The notes under the pieces: generated by a model | Seen by the model: the letters and a program-made list of their open reading frames with translations, nothing else | Database searches by the model: none | Told to the model about the DNA's origin: nothing | Origin: Margaritispora aquatica | Lineage: Eukaryota; Ascomycota; Leotiomycetes; Helotiales; Discinellaceae | Direction: 5' to 3' | DNA: 64,000 nt | Assembly (NCBI GenBank): GCA_007644065.1 | Contig: VJWN01000014.1 | Span: forward strand, 248,001 to 312,000 | In this document: piece by piece, positions 46,278 through 57,079 of the stretch | Position numbering within the stretch: position 1 is the stretch's first letter | Layout: every line of letters starts with the position of its first letter | Translations under genes and position numbers: made by a program

Positions 46278-46348
46278 CTGTTCGACGATTCGTTAGTTTA
46301 TGTTTTCGAGGAACGATACAGCAGAAATGAGAGGTAGGAGCCACGTAC
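46278..46348 (-). other. spliceosomal-type intron inside tRNA-Ile D arm
   Basis: 71 nt: donor GTACGT, branch match AAACTAACG whose A lies 15 nt before the end, acceptor AACAG. Sits between positions 13 and 14, right after the 5' strand of the D-stem. Confidence 0.8.
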
Positions 46349-46361
46349 GCGTCACTGAAGT

Positions 46362-46903
46362 TGTTTTGTAGTCGTTGTTGATGGTGTTTGAGGGAGGTGG
46401 TGGGTTTATATTGGAGGGAGGATGTGATCACGTGATATGGAATGGGGACAGGACGAGAAGGTCATTTGAATTCAAAGCCCCCTCATCATCTCAATGTTAG
46501 GCAGGATCTCTTATTGCGTTTAGACAAGCTTAATAATTCATTGTTTTTTTTTTCGGTTCCTATTCTTTATCATCATCACTTTCATCAAAGTTACAAGTCT
46601 CGGACACAGGCCGATTCGCCTCTCACTAAACTCTCACACCCCAGATCCGGCTCACCTCGCAAAGCACAAGCATACACACAATGATTCTCTGTCTTATCAC
46701 TCGGTAGATATACTATTACCAAGGATGGGGCCGGGCTAGAATGATTGATGTTGGAAGGCACTTGGGTGAAGTAATCAACATCGCGCAATGAAAGTAAACA
46801 TACTTGTTTGACAAGCAGGCTCATAACCCCAGTCGATAATTGGCATACCTTTTTTATCATCCACGCCAGCAAAGTAAAGCTACCCTCCCAAGTCACGCAG
46901 TCA
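46362..46903. other. intergenic
   Basis: Upstream of tRNA-Ile and downstream of the FluG-like gene. No gene seen; a T-run at about 46543-46552. Confidence 0.45.
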
Positions 46904-49585
46904 TCAATACCGCTCCATAATCCAGACCTTCCTTTCCCCCACCGACATAGTTGCATATAACTTCTTCTCCGCCTCCTTAATCCCCAAATACCTATCCACC
47001 ACCTCCCCACCAAGGACCTCCCTAAACACCTCATCTTGGTCCAAACACTTCAATGCCTCCGTCAAATCCTTGGGCAACATCTCCTTCACCCCCAACTCCT
47101 CCCTTTCTACTACAGTCAACAATCCCGGATCCTTCAAACAATCACCCAGTTTTAGCTTCTCCGCATCCCTCACACCCCTCGTACCAGCGCCCAGCAGCGC
47201 CGCAAGCGCCAGATAAACATTCGCCAACCCATCCATAACCTTGATCTCAAAATGTGACCCCTCGATCTTCCGCAGCGCCGTCTCCTTATTCTGCGTTCCC
47301 CACGAAACCCATCGTCCACCAGCCCAGCACCCATCAGCCATGCGATCATAACTCGTGGGATTCGAGTACGTGAACGCGATGATAGCTCTCAAGTGCTTCA
47401 ATATCCCCGCGTAAAAAGCCTCGTATACATCTTTCTCGTCTCCACCGGGCGAACAGATCGAGAGATGCACATGGCTTGCCGTGCCGGCCATCATGGAGAA
47501 GGGCTTTGGATGCAGCGTGGCACGCATGCCGTGCTTAGCTACGACGGAGGTGATAATCTCGCGTGTATGTAGCAAGGTGTCGGCGGCAATGAGGGGCGAG
47601 TAGGGAGGGAGGATGAACTCGTGCTGGCCCGAGCTACTCTCTGGGTGTATCATTTCGAGGTGGATAGAAGCTTTCTCAAGAGCGTCGTAGATCTCACTTA
47701 AGATGTCGAGGATCACCGGGTCATGGAGAGCGCGGGCGGCTGACCAAGAGTGCCCATCCGAGCTGGCGAGCGTGTCGAGGTGCCCGATTGGGGTACGGGA
47801 CATGAAGACGATTTCAATTTCGTAGCCGACGAGGAAGTCGAGGTTCTGTGCAGTGGCCGTCTGGAGCACACGTTGGAGCGTTGCGCGTGGGCACATAGCC
47901 ACGGGTGTCCCATCGTGGTTATGGAATGTGCCATACACGGAAGCGTAGCCTTCGGTTGGGCCAAGTCGGAGAGAGCTGAAGTCGGCGATGAGGTGGAAAT
48001 CGCCTGCTATGGAGACGTTGGGGATTATGGTGTCATTTTGGATGAGGCCGAGGCCGGCTTCTGTGACGCTGGCTTTCAAGGGGCCGGATTTGAGGAGTGT
48101 AAGGACGCGGGGGATGGGGATGATTCTGGTTCGGGGGGTGGATGTATGGTCTAGCCAGTTTAAGCGAAGGAATTTGGTTGTAGGATACTGAGAGAGGAAG
48201 TTGGTCATCGTTGAGAGATCTGAAGATTTAGGTAACAAGAGCTTAGCAGTGTAAGGGACTGAAAATGGCTTGAGTTTGAGATCCAGGTCGTAGAGAATGT
48301 TGGATGTGTTGAAGAAAATATCTTGTACGGCGTTGATGGCTTGAGATACTGACATGACGCCATCATTGACATACTCGGAAAAAACCTAGTCGCAGTCAGC
48401 AGGCATCAAAAACTCCCCTCTAGCTTTTAGCATACCTTCTCAAAAGCCTCCCTGACTTGAATGATGGCAAGCAGATATGTCTCTGGGAACCAGTGACCAT
48501 CTGTGCTCCACAATAGCTTTTCTGTAGGACAAAGTTCAAGAATCTCCCGGACAACATTCTCTTGTCCGTTTTTGCTGATGAATGGGAATACCTCACCGAT
48601 GTCTGCATACACATTCTCATATACACTTGCTAAATATCCAGCCTCCTTCGTCCAGGGATAACTGGCATGCAAGAGGACAATTGGTACAGTTGGGAATTTG
48701 CGGATGAAAGCTTGTAGGTGAGAAGGCGATGACTTAGTCAGTGTGATATCGTTGTCTCCGAGACCCACATGGAACTGAATCTATTTGAATGTTAGCATCG
48801 GTACAAATAAAAGCCGCGAACGTGATTGAGATTCATACCGGCTTTTTAGGAGAAGAACTCTTTGCAATGATGGTTGCTGCCCTGTTGACTAAGTATGCGT
48901 TCAACGGCAAACCATCGAGTCTCTTGAAGCTACGAATATCATCCGTTTTCAACTGCTCGATATAATCTAAAAACGAGTCCTCCACCTCCCTCGACGAAAG
49001 CACAGGCGGGATATCGAGTCCCGTCCTATAGCAAATAACAGATTTGAACCCCACAATATCATCATTTTTAATTGCATCAGTCATCACAAGATCGAACGCC
49101 TCCTTCAAACTCCCAAATATTTCGTCCGATGGCAATTCAGGCGTGCGATACAGCTGATTGATAATCTCCTCCGCGACCTTCTCAATCCTCACAATTCGCT
49201 TACACTCACTCCTACACAACTTATCATGCCAAGTGTAGTCATACACCTCGTCCATCCCATCCAATCCATCATCAACGAGAACTGTCTCGATCTGCTCGAA
49301 GCACCGCTTTTCCCATGCGTGATGCGGCTTGGCTTGCTGGGTGTCGATGGCTTTTAGGACGTCGTCCCAGGTTGGTGGACAATTCAGGATGGTGGAAAGT
49401 TGCTTGACGGCTCGGATATGTGAAAGCGTTGAGGGTGTATGGCGCATGGCATTGCCTTGAGCTTCAGTCGTGATGGCCAGGAGGGGGTATTTACCCCGCG
49501 CTGAGGGGATGAGGAGGGGGTGTGCATGGTTGTCAATGATAGGGCATGTTCTGATTGCTTCGATGAGGGGTGTGAGATCCTCCAT
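46904..49585 (-). CDS. fluG: FluG-like fusion: amidohydrolase domain plus glutamine-synthetase-like domain
   Basis: Three exons, 49585-48839, 48780-48436 and 48385-46904, close in frame to 857 aa, matching the size of Aspergillus FluG. Start is the first ATG in frame (MEDLTPLIEA). Residues 1 to about 390 are an amidohydrolase-type TIM barrel: N-terminal metal motif 'IIDNHAHPLL', later 'FHVGLGDND', 'LLHASYPWTKEAGYLA' and 'LLWSTDGHWFPE'. Residues from about 420 are glutamine-synthetase-like: 'GYEIEIVF', 'GQHEFILPP', 'MAGTASHVHLSI' and a C-terminal 'SHFEIKVMDGLANVYLALAA'. FluG proteins are needed for the signal that starts conidiation in Aspergillus; other members degrade or ligate gamma-glutamyl compounds. 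The symbol reflects domain layout, not proven function. Confidence 0.9.
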
Positions 49586-50678
49586 TGTGAATTGAGACCC
49601 TCGGGATCTTGGAATGCTTGGGATGAGAATGAAAGACTTGCGTGAAACTATTGCTGAAAAGATGCAAGCTTGAGAAGTCCCCAAGTACAAAGTGGGGAGC
49701 AGTACACTCAGTACACTTTTGCTGCCTCGCTTTTTTTTTATGGACGTGATCAGGAGCTTGAGATCTGCTGTGTCACCCCACAAGCTTTGAGGAGGAAATC
49801 GGAAGTAGGTACTGATGAGATATCACGATATGTACTCAGTTATCGCAGATCCTAAAGTAGTGGTCAGAAATTAGTATCGCTGACATAAACCTGCATGCCG
49901 CTTGCATACCTCAGATAGCTTCGGCTCATTCTGAGGGCACCTGTTGTGGACTTATTAAGGTGACCTTTTGGATGCATAGAGGGCTTCAACATTGTTATCC
50001 GGTTGAGAGACAATTTTGTGTTGGGCGGAGTTTCCTCCGAGACAATAGGTAGGCGGGGTAGATTTATGTGTCACGTGAAAACGAGCATCTTGGTGGTAAA
50101 GGAGGAGGTACATTATTTATACTTTCGATGCTGACTAGTAAAAATGAATGACTCTGTATGCGTTCGGCATGTGAAATTCTTTTAGGGTTAAGGTATTAAG
50201 CGGCTACAGGTATTGTAAAATAGCTTGAAATATTCATTAAAGTTAAGCGATGGCGGAAAATGATCAAGTGATTTGAGCAAACTTTGAACAGTAAGTACTT
50301 ACTGTAGATAAAGGGAAGAGACCATATTATGTGTTGCCCTTTCTGACAGTAAACATAATTCATTGATTATCTCGTCACAGTACGTGGATTCACAGGCACT
50401 GGGAGAAATAACTTCGAAATTTTGTGTGCTGACACGCAAAATGGTGGATCGTGTCTCGTCCTGATCACTATTACGCTCTATTACTGGGGGTCTATAATTA
50501 AACCCTCGAATGAATATCTCGCGATAGCTTTTTAAAGTTTTCTTGTAAGGCTTATCCAAAAGTAATGCTCCTTGCATATCCCTTCAGTCACTGCATGAAT
50601 GCCAAGTTATTTCCCAGAGCCAACCCTGAGTCCTCGATAGACAGAACAAGCACTTGAAATACATTTCCAGATAATAAT
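49586..50678. other. intergenic
   Basis: Promoter side of the FluG-like gene followed by AT-rich DNA. An open frame of 92 codons at 50299-50577 (minus) has no supporting features. Confidence 0.45.
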
Positions 50679-51905
50679 TTAATCCGATGATAGAAACAAA
50701 TTCTGTAGCAATCCATCCTCCTGCAGCACTGCCAAGAAAGAACCCAGATGAGCCTTCAATCTAGCGTTCTCTGCCGTTGTCTCACTTAGAATTTGGGAGT
50801 TAACTTCGCCCTCACATTCTAGCTTCTCAACTTGTTCTTTCAACTCCTCTTTAGTACAAAGGAGCTCTTGCTCGGTATTCCAACTGAGTTGCCTAGCTTG
50901 TTCCAGTGTTTCGTTGCTATCCCTCAGACGTTGCGACTCTTCTCCTAGCGATCCTGTCAGTTGGATATCACGTACTTTTGTGTATAATATTCGGTTATTA
51001 CTATTTTCTTCTTAATCTTACTATGTTCTATATTTTATATACTATTATATAAGATTAAGCTCTATAAACGCTAATCTAGGTATGTATATAGGGCTTGCTA
51101 CTACTATAGAAGCTCTTTAGACTCTTTAATCCTACTTATTTTACCTACTGCTCCCTTACGTGAGTCACCCCCTATCATCCCTCAGATCCCACCCTGACCT
51201 TCATTGCATCGTCCACTACTTTCTGGATTTCATCGTCTTTTGACTTCTTGCTAGTTCTCAAGCTGAGGTTGATGAATCTCACGTCACTGACTTCCCCCTC
51301 TGGCTTCTTGTACTCGTTCTTAAGCTTCCTTCCTTTTCTCAAGTATTTCTCCAACACTTTTCTTTCTTGCTCGAGTCCCTGGATGGCTACTTCCTCGTCT
51401 ACTTTAAGACTGTCTAGCAGCATATCCTTATCTTTCAATTCCTGCTGAAGAACTTTGATCCAAGTTTCGAGTCTACCGCAGTTCTTTTCTGCTTCGGCTT
51501 TGCTTTGCCAACACCAGCCTCTGCATCACAAAGAGCATTTTGAAGACTACTCATCTCTAGAGTCAACTTGTTGACTTTATCTTGCAAAGTGTTAGAATTT
51601 TACGATGCTGCAGCAATCGCTCGAACCGATGCTCCTTCATTCTCTCTGATTGTCTTGTTCCTTTCTGCAATGGTTTGACTCTGAGCGGCCACTTCTATCT
51701 TGTAGTTTCGAATGTCGCTTTGGAGTTTCTTTCCTATGGGAATAGCTATCAGCATCTTCGAGTTCACATCCTCAAAATATTTCCTCCAATACCGACTGCG
51801 TGGATCGGAGCAGAATTTTTGTCTTCGAATACGAGCTTGATAGCCAGTTCTAATAGGAGCTCTTAATTTTTGTGCCATGGGAATTTGTTCGATGTTGTTT
51901 CCCAT
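50679..51905 (-). pseudogene. coiled-coil protein pseudogene split by a solo LTR
   Basis: Starts with a good ATG at 51905 (MGNNIEQIP) and encodes coiled-coil sequence throughout, e.g. 'KLQSDIRNYKIEVAAQSQT' and 'EELKEQVEKLECEGEVNSQI'. Three lesions: an in-frame TAA at 51602-51600, a frameshift near 51505-51520 (one base out between 'LQNALCDAEAG' and 'NCGRLETWIKVLQQE'), and the LTR insertion at 50955-51184. With the LTR and one target copy left out, frames on both sides of it match, which shows the insertion hit a coding sequence. Ends with TAA at 50681-50679. Confidence 0.68.
50955..51184 (+). mobile_element. solo LTR (copy B), 230 bp, with 5-bp target duplication
   Basis: Begins TGTCAG and ends CATCCCTCA, so it has the TG...CA ends of LTRs, and is flanked by GATCC on both sides (50950-50954 and 51185-51189). 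Related to copy A at 14673-14914. Much richer in TA than copy A, as expected from C-to-T mutation. It interrupts the coiled-coil pseudogene. Confidence 0.82.
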
Positions 51906-52488
51906 TTGTCGTCGTAGAGCAAACGTGATGTAGCAGAGTTTTAGCGAGTTCGAAACCTGGCTTTGTGTGGTAGCGAATTTCGTATTGCTGCAGAGAGATA
52001 ATCAAGTTGTCGAAAGTGTCTGGGGGTCTTTGAAAACAATTTTTGGGCTACTCGCAATTTCTATAGCTTTTTGAGGGACGTTTGGGGAGAACCTGCAAGT
52101 CGCAGTCAATTCAGAAGTGCAGTTTGACATCATCGCTTTCACACAATGAATTCTACATCAAGTTGAAAGCGGAGCAAGTTGCTGGGGAAACCATAGGGAT
52201 CATTCGATCATTCCATCTCCTGAATAGATACATATTGAACCTACTACTTGTCAGCTCCAAAATCAGGGGTTTGAATTAGCTAAGCGTTATGCTTAAGGTT
52301 AGCTAATCCCCTCCTCCTATCTACAAATGCAACCATATTTCACAATGTGAGTCGCAAAATTGCTAATCAAGTAGAATAATCTAACTTTTCATTGTGATTT
52401 TGATGCACCTATCCAAGAAAGCCTGCATACAAAGATTTTGTCCAGTTTCTAATATATTTTATTTTTGTATTATTTTCGAACATCAAAG
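51906..52488. other. intergenic
   Basis: No gene seen. Confidence 0.45.
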
Positions 52489-52677
52489 ATGTTGAAAGCT
52501 TTTCAGACTGTACAACAAGCAGCTCTTTCTATGCTTGTCTCGATATCCATAGTTCAAGCATTTCCCCATAATACTTTCAATGAGTATTTACAACTAGAAT
52601 CAGGCCAACAAACGCGAAGTATCGAAGCAGTTAATGTCACACAACATAAGCGGGCTAATGAGAGCAAGGAAAGATGA
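52489..52677 (+). CDS. possible small secreted protein
   Basis: 62 aa from ATG 52489. Residues about 5-24 are hydrophobic and end 'IVQA', a plausible signal-peptidase site, followed by a short polar mature part with an N-glycosylation motif (NVT) and a dibasic KR that Kex2 could cut near the end ('HKRANESKER'). A GTAAGT donor-like site lies just after the stop codon, so the true 3' end may differ. No homology known to me; small size makes this uncertain. Confidence 0.35.
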   Translation: MLKAFQTVQQAALSMLVSISIVQAFPHNTFNEYLQLESGQQTRSIEAVNVTQHKRANESKER

Positions 52678-53589
52678 TGTAAGTTGAGCATTTATGGAAC
52701 GAAGTGATGAGCTTGCTGAGAGTACTAGTATAGAGTTTCCTACTCTATATCGAGTATAATGAGCCTCCTTGTGTCCTGTGTAACAAAATCCTAATACATA
52801 GGGTAAAGAAACCAGAGTGCGGGTCAAGTATGCCGATACTAGTGGCCATTACTTTTTTATGATTGTTCTTCCCTCGGAACCTCCACATCCCCAACTCTGT
52901 TCAATTTCAATTCCTTACTTCAGCCCCATAAAACACGCTTCCAAGAGTGTACTTCTGTTCTCAATTGAAACCAGATGCTTTGTCTGATTTCTTTCACCAG
53001 TTCTAACATGATATTGAAACTGGCTATTTTCAATTCTCACAATTTGAATACTTCGCTTGCAGGGTTCGGTCAACCTCTAAGCATTGGACTTTGCCACTGA
53101 AATATTGTGCCATCTTCGCTTCCTTGCCGCTCATGATAATAATAACAACCTATGGGCAATCGCCATCAAAATCACACTGCATTTGTCTATTCTCGCTAAT
53201 TCTCGCTACCGAGTGACATCACATGACAGGTCGACCTGCCCGGGCCATTTCAAGCGAGTAGGTGAGAAATCACGCAGTAGGGACTTTAAGGAGGAGAAAG
53301 ATCTTTGTTCGAAGTGGAATACGAGAAGCTTTATATTCAATACTCATTCCAACCATTGCATATTGAGTAGTTATTCCTAATCATCAGGTCTTTCAAGGCC
53401 AGTAGTTGGCGTCTTCAAATGTTCATGAAGCAAATCTAAGATACTTATATTAGAATGCTTACTATTTTCTTCGCACCACATGCAAATCACTCATCATAAG
53501 TTCACATTCAAGTATGCTATGTTTTATGAATCCCATTGTAGCTCAAACATAGGTACCCTTCTCCAAAACCTCCTCGCATGATAATCTTC
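52678..53589. other. intergenic
   Basis: No supported gene. Confidence 0.45.
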
Positions 53590-53921
53590 CTACAACAAAC
53601 GTTGCTTCATCCTTCTCATTCTCGCCGTGGTAAAATTATGCTGAATAAGCTCGTCGTAGTCCTCGTCGTCATTCTCGTCATTCTCGTCCTCCTCTTCCAA
53701 ACTTGGTTTGACTTCTTGTGACTTGACAATAAGCACACTAGCAGCTACACGCCACATCCAGGTGTGCCAAGTGCATGTAATCTAAGTCCAATAAGCCACT
53801 ATTAAAACCCAAGAAGTAAATGAAAATTACTCACGAGAGTCTGTTTTTCGCCTAAATAGATAAAAACCAGGTACAAGATAGGTAGAGTTTTCCCCAGACA
53901 GGGATAGCATATCACTATCAT
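53590..53921 (-). CDS. possible small two-exon gene, acidic C-terminus
   Basis: Exons 53921-53835 and 53781-53590 join in frame (GTGAGT donor, ACTTAG acceptor, 53 nt) to give 92 aa: a hydrophobic start ('LPILYLVFIYLGEK'), a Trp-rich middle ('TCTWHTWMWRVAASVLIV') and an acidic then basic tail ('EEEDENDENDDEDYDE', 'RMRRMKQRLL'). An alternative frame through exon 1 gives a shorter product. The acidic run is a trinucleotide-like repeat and could mimic coding sequence. Confidence 0.3.
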
Positions 53922-56900
53922 GCTGCTCTTTCGAGAACATGTCACTGCGATGTGTTACTGTTGCTAACCACTGATGGTAGTAGCAGGTCGCTCGGGGCTC
54001 GTTCTATAGAGTGCTTGTATCAAACTGGCCAGGAGAGACTCTCCTCATTTTCCGCTTGTAATCGAAGTCTGCAGGTTGTAAAATGTATTTGGTTGCCACA
54101 TGGTGTGCAATCCAACACTCGGTAGGACTCAGTCACGACATCTGGCATCCGGCATTTCGGTCCACGGCGAATTGTAACGACTCTCGTGAGGTAGGTATTG
54201 ACTTCGATGGTGTATATCTACAATATGAGGTTCAAGTTTCCCTCTCGCAGCCTAACCCGCACAACCTGACAGATTTGCATTGGGACGACTTCTACCGAAG
54301 TCTCGTGTTTGTATCGAAATTGAGTTCGGCATTTTTATCTTCAGAGGAGACGGGTAGGTGATGATCTAGTGACTGCTACTGGTGGCTATTACATATCCAA
54401 ATCAGCGTCTATCAACCTCCCATATAACGCAGCTGTTGAAGACACATACCTCGCTTAACTTTACATAGCTAATACAGCTCAGACGTCGCAGCATTGCGTG
54501 TCTTCCTTTTTCTCGCTCTTTAGTACCTCAAAGGACTGAATGAAAGACGTACTGCAGATGACGAGATGTTGAATGCCATAGTCTCCTGTCTCAGAGACGG
54601 ATCCTGTTCGACCTGATACAGAGTCTTAGAATCATTGGGCGTATGGGTTGCTTCTGTCTCCATTGGTGCCTCGTTGGTCCCCAACGCCTATTTGGTTGTG
54701 GTATTGAGAAATTGCTTGAGTCCTGCTTGCTGGTGACGTGCTATCGAATACGACACGCGACACCCAGAGACTTTTATCCATTCCTTGCTGAGCATGACTC
54801 TCACTTCCAATTGCAATCTCTCGATCGTCCACCGAGACACCAATACGACGGCACGCTATGTATACTCAGCTGGGAATTCACCAGCGACAAGCATCAATCT
54901 AAGATTTTCGTCCCGGCAACATACTCCACTCCAAGCAAATGAAAACAAGTGATGTTTTGCTTTACGCTAGAAGTCCAGTCTAGTCTCGCCTAATCGTCGC
55001 TAACCCAAGTTTGCTCAGTCGCGTGAATACAGCTATTTAATTCGTTCAAATTGTTTTGTTTCTCCAGACCACAGACTGAAAGAGAATTAACTGAAATTTC
55101 ACATGTTGTGAGACTGTGTCTCGTCCCCTTGTTCAAGGATTGGAGGATTCAACGTCTATCGGCGAAATATTGACATCGAGACGGGTCGAGACGAGTCTAG
55201 CATTCACGCCTGAATTCAGAATTTCAAGATCTGGCTTCCGGCCTTCCAAGGCATCGTGAAGCTCGATGCCATGATGCGGGATTCCAATACCGCTGTTGCT
55301 GCTGGCGTACGCGTGCACATCCATCCATTTATCTCCAAGTCGAGCAAAGCAAAGGTCTTCGTATTCCGGAAATTCCATCCACCTCGCACAAAGCGCCATA
55401 GATCTCCAAGCCATCATATGGCAAATGATCGCAATGAATGTGAGTGAAGTGGCCTAACGCATATCATTCTCGACAACGTCCAGCTAGCCGCTCGTGAAGA
55501 AGAGCATAGGTACATGTCGTCTCGTCGATTACTGCTATCGCGCGCGAAAAACTGAAACCGTGTTATCACACCACAGACATGTATCTTAGCTTGTACAGGA
55601 AGGAAATCCGTGATTCTTTACCGGGGCTATCATCTTGGCCTTCTCGTCTCTTCTCGATCCATGGCGTGGCAGGTTTTCATCACGGAGCAAGCAAGCAAAG
55701 GGTCACTGCTCCATATGCTCCATGCTCTGGTTTGATCAAAGCTCACTCATTAAGAGGATACGACTGCGTTGCGTTGTGTTGTGGTGCGTTCGGTAGACTC
55801 TGAGGTACTGGAGTGGACGGGTTGCTTTAATTGAGGGATACTCAATTGGCGAGAGGAGCCAAGAGACATGGAATTCGATGATGAGGATGTTGATTAGATT
55901 ATTGCTAGCAGTTTAAAGTGTAGCTGAGTTAACGTAGTTGAATGTTGGGCCTCGGAGCTGCTTGGTGTGGGAAATTTGTTATTGTTGTTGTTGGTGATAG
56001 GAGGTGTTTTGTTGTTGGTAGGTATGTAATATGATATGTTGTAAGCTGAACAATGAAGTTAAACGGTAAAGCTGAGCCGTAAACCCGAGCTCTTCGTTAA
56101 ACTGTGAAGTGTTGAAGTGAATATATCTATCTATCCCCACATACCCCCAAATTTACACCCACGAAACCAAAACCACCAGATCAACATCACCAAATCAACT
56201 CAGGTGAAAGTTAAAGTTGAAGTCGAAACAAAAATATCACCGTTCCCCCTTTCTCCCACCCTCTCCGAACCCAGGCCCTACCAGACCTAAATATACCCCC
56301 CCCCCCCCCCTTCTCGCTAAAGACCAACCAGCCAAGGCAGTGCAGACAACAAGGTTTCTCTAGCGGTGATGTTTACATGATGATGTCTTTGCTGCAATCA
56401 GTACTGGTACGGGAGGGGAGGGCGATCCAACGGCAACGCGAGGGACGGGAGGAGAGTGCGTGGTTTTGTTTGTGTTTGTGAGGTTTGCTGTGGGTGTAAT
56501 GAGGTAAAATAGGTAGGTTGGTTAGGTAGGCAAAAGACTAGACGAGACCAGTTTTACCTTACATTTCGAGATCTGTCGCGGCGTGCTCAAACACCATCTT
56601 ACGTGCCCGTGTGCTCAACATGTTTATTGAGATCAAGCTTGGTAGTTTCCTCAATCACTCGAATAAGGGCATGTTAAGCTAAACACCCACACTGAAGACT
56701 GGGTAGGCAAGTAAGGTAAGCAATCAGTGATAGTAAAGCAAGTAAACTCAAGCAACGTCAGTCCTCCAAGAACGAGCAACAGAACCGAGGAGCAAAGTAG
56801 GGTCCCAAGAAAAAAAGAAACTTCATCGAATTCGTCAAGGCAATCTATCTATCGTTCCCATTGCAAACCCATACCATACCATGCCATACCAGCGCCCAGA

Positions 56901-57079
56901 TATGTCTGTCTCTCCTCACGCGATTAAGGAAAACCACCCTCGCACTCGCAACCGCAACTACGACCGCAACCACAACCAGCATTATTCGCCATCTTGCCTG
57001 TCATTCTCGCGCCAGCAGACTCCTATCCCCTCAACACCAATACCCCACCTCGGCCCCTCAACACAACGCAACTCCCCAT
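53922..57079. other. long gene-poor region
   Basis: 3.1 kb without a supported gene apart from one weak frame listed separately. Contains a 15-base C tract at 56296-56310 in a pyrimidine-rich stretch. Confidence 0.45.
55133..55417 (-). CDS. weak candidate ORF, unknown
   Basis: 94 codons with ATG, amino-acid composition that looks protein-like ('EYEDLCFARLGDKWMDVHAY'), but no extension, domain or neighbour to support it. Could be a gene remnant. Confidence 0.2.
   Translation of the reverse strand: MMAWRSMALCARWMEFPEYEDLCFARLGDKWMDVHAYASSNSGIGIPHHGIELHDALEGRKPDLEILNSGVNARLVSTRLDVNISPIDVESSNP

Larger units (their letters stand above)
46171..46361 (-). tRNA. tRNA-Ile (anticodon UAU) with two inserts: mRNA-type intron in the D arm plus canonical tRNA intron
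   Basis: Minus strand: acceptor ACTTCAG (46361-46355), TG, D-stem ACGC, then a 71-nt insert, D-loop AGTGGTTA, D-stem GCGT, G, anticodon stem TCGCT/TGCGA (T.T at the closing pair), loop CTTATA then a 47-nt canonical-position intron then A; variable AAGTC; T-stem GTGAG/CTCAC with loop TTCGACC; acceptor CTGGAGT; discriminator A. All seven acceptor pairs (one T.G wobble), four D pairs and five T pairs form. Removing both inserts leaves 73 nt. The 3' half resembles eukaryotic tRNA-Ile(UAU), which often has an intron at 37/38. The B box (GTTCGACCC) is intact, while the A box is split by the D-arm insert. Confidence 0.87.

Noticed and set aside
31685..46361. Reading both tRNAs as truncated pseudogenes (one missing its 3' end, one its 5' end)
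   Set aside because: The missing halves are present a short distance away and pair fully; the gaps carry exact donor, branch and acceptor signals, and both mature lengths are normal.
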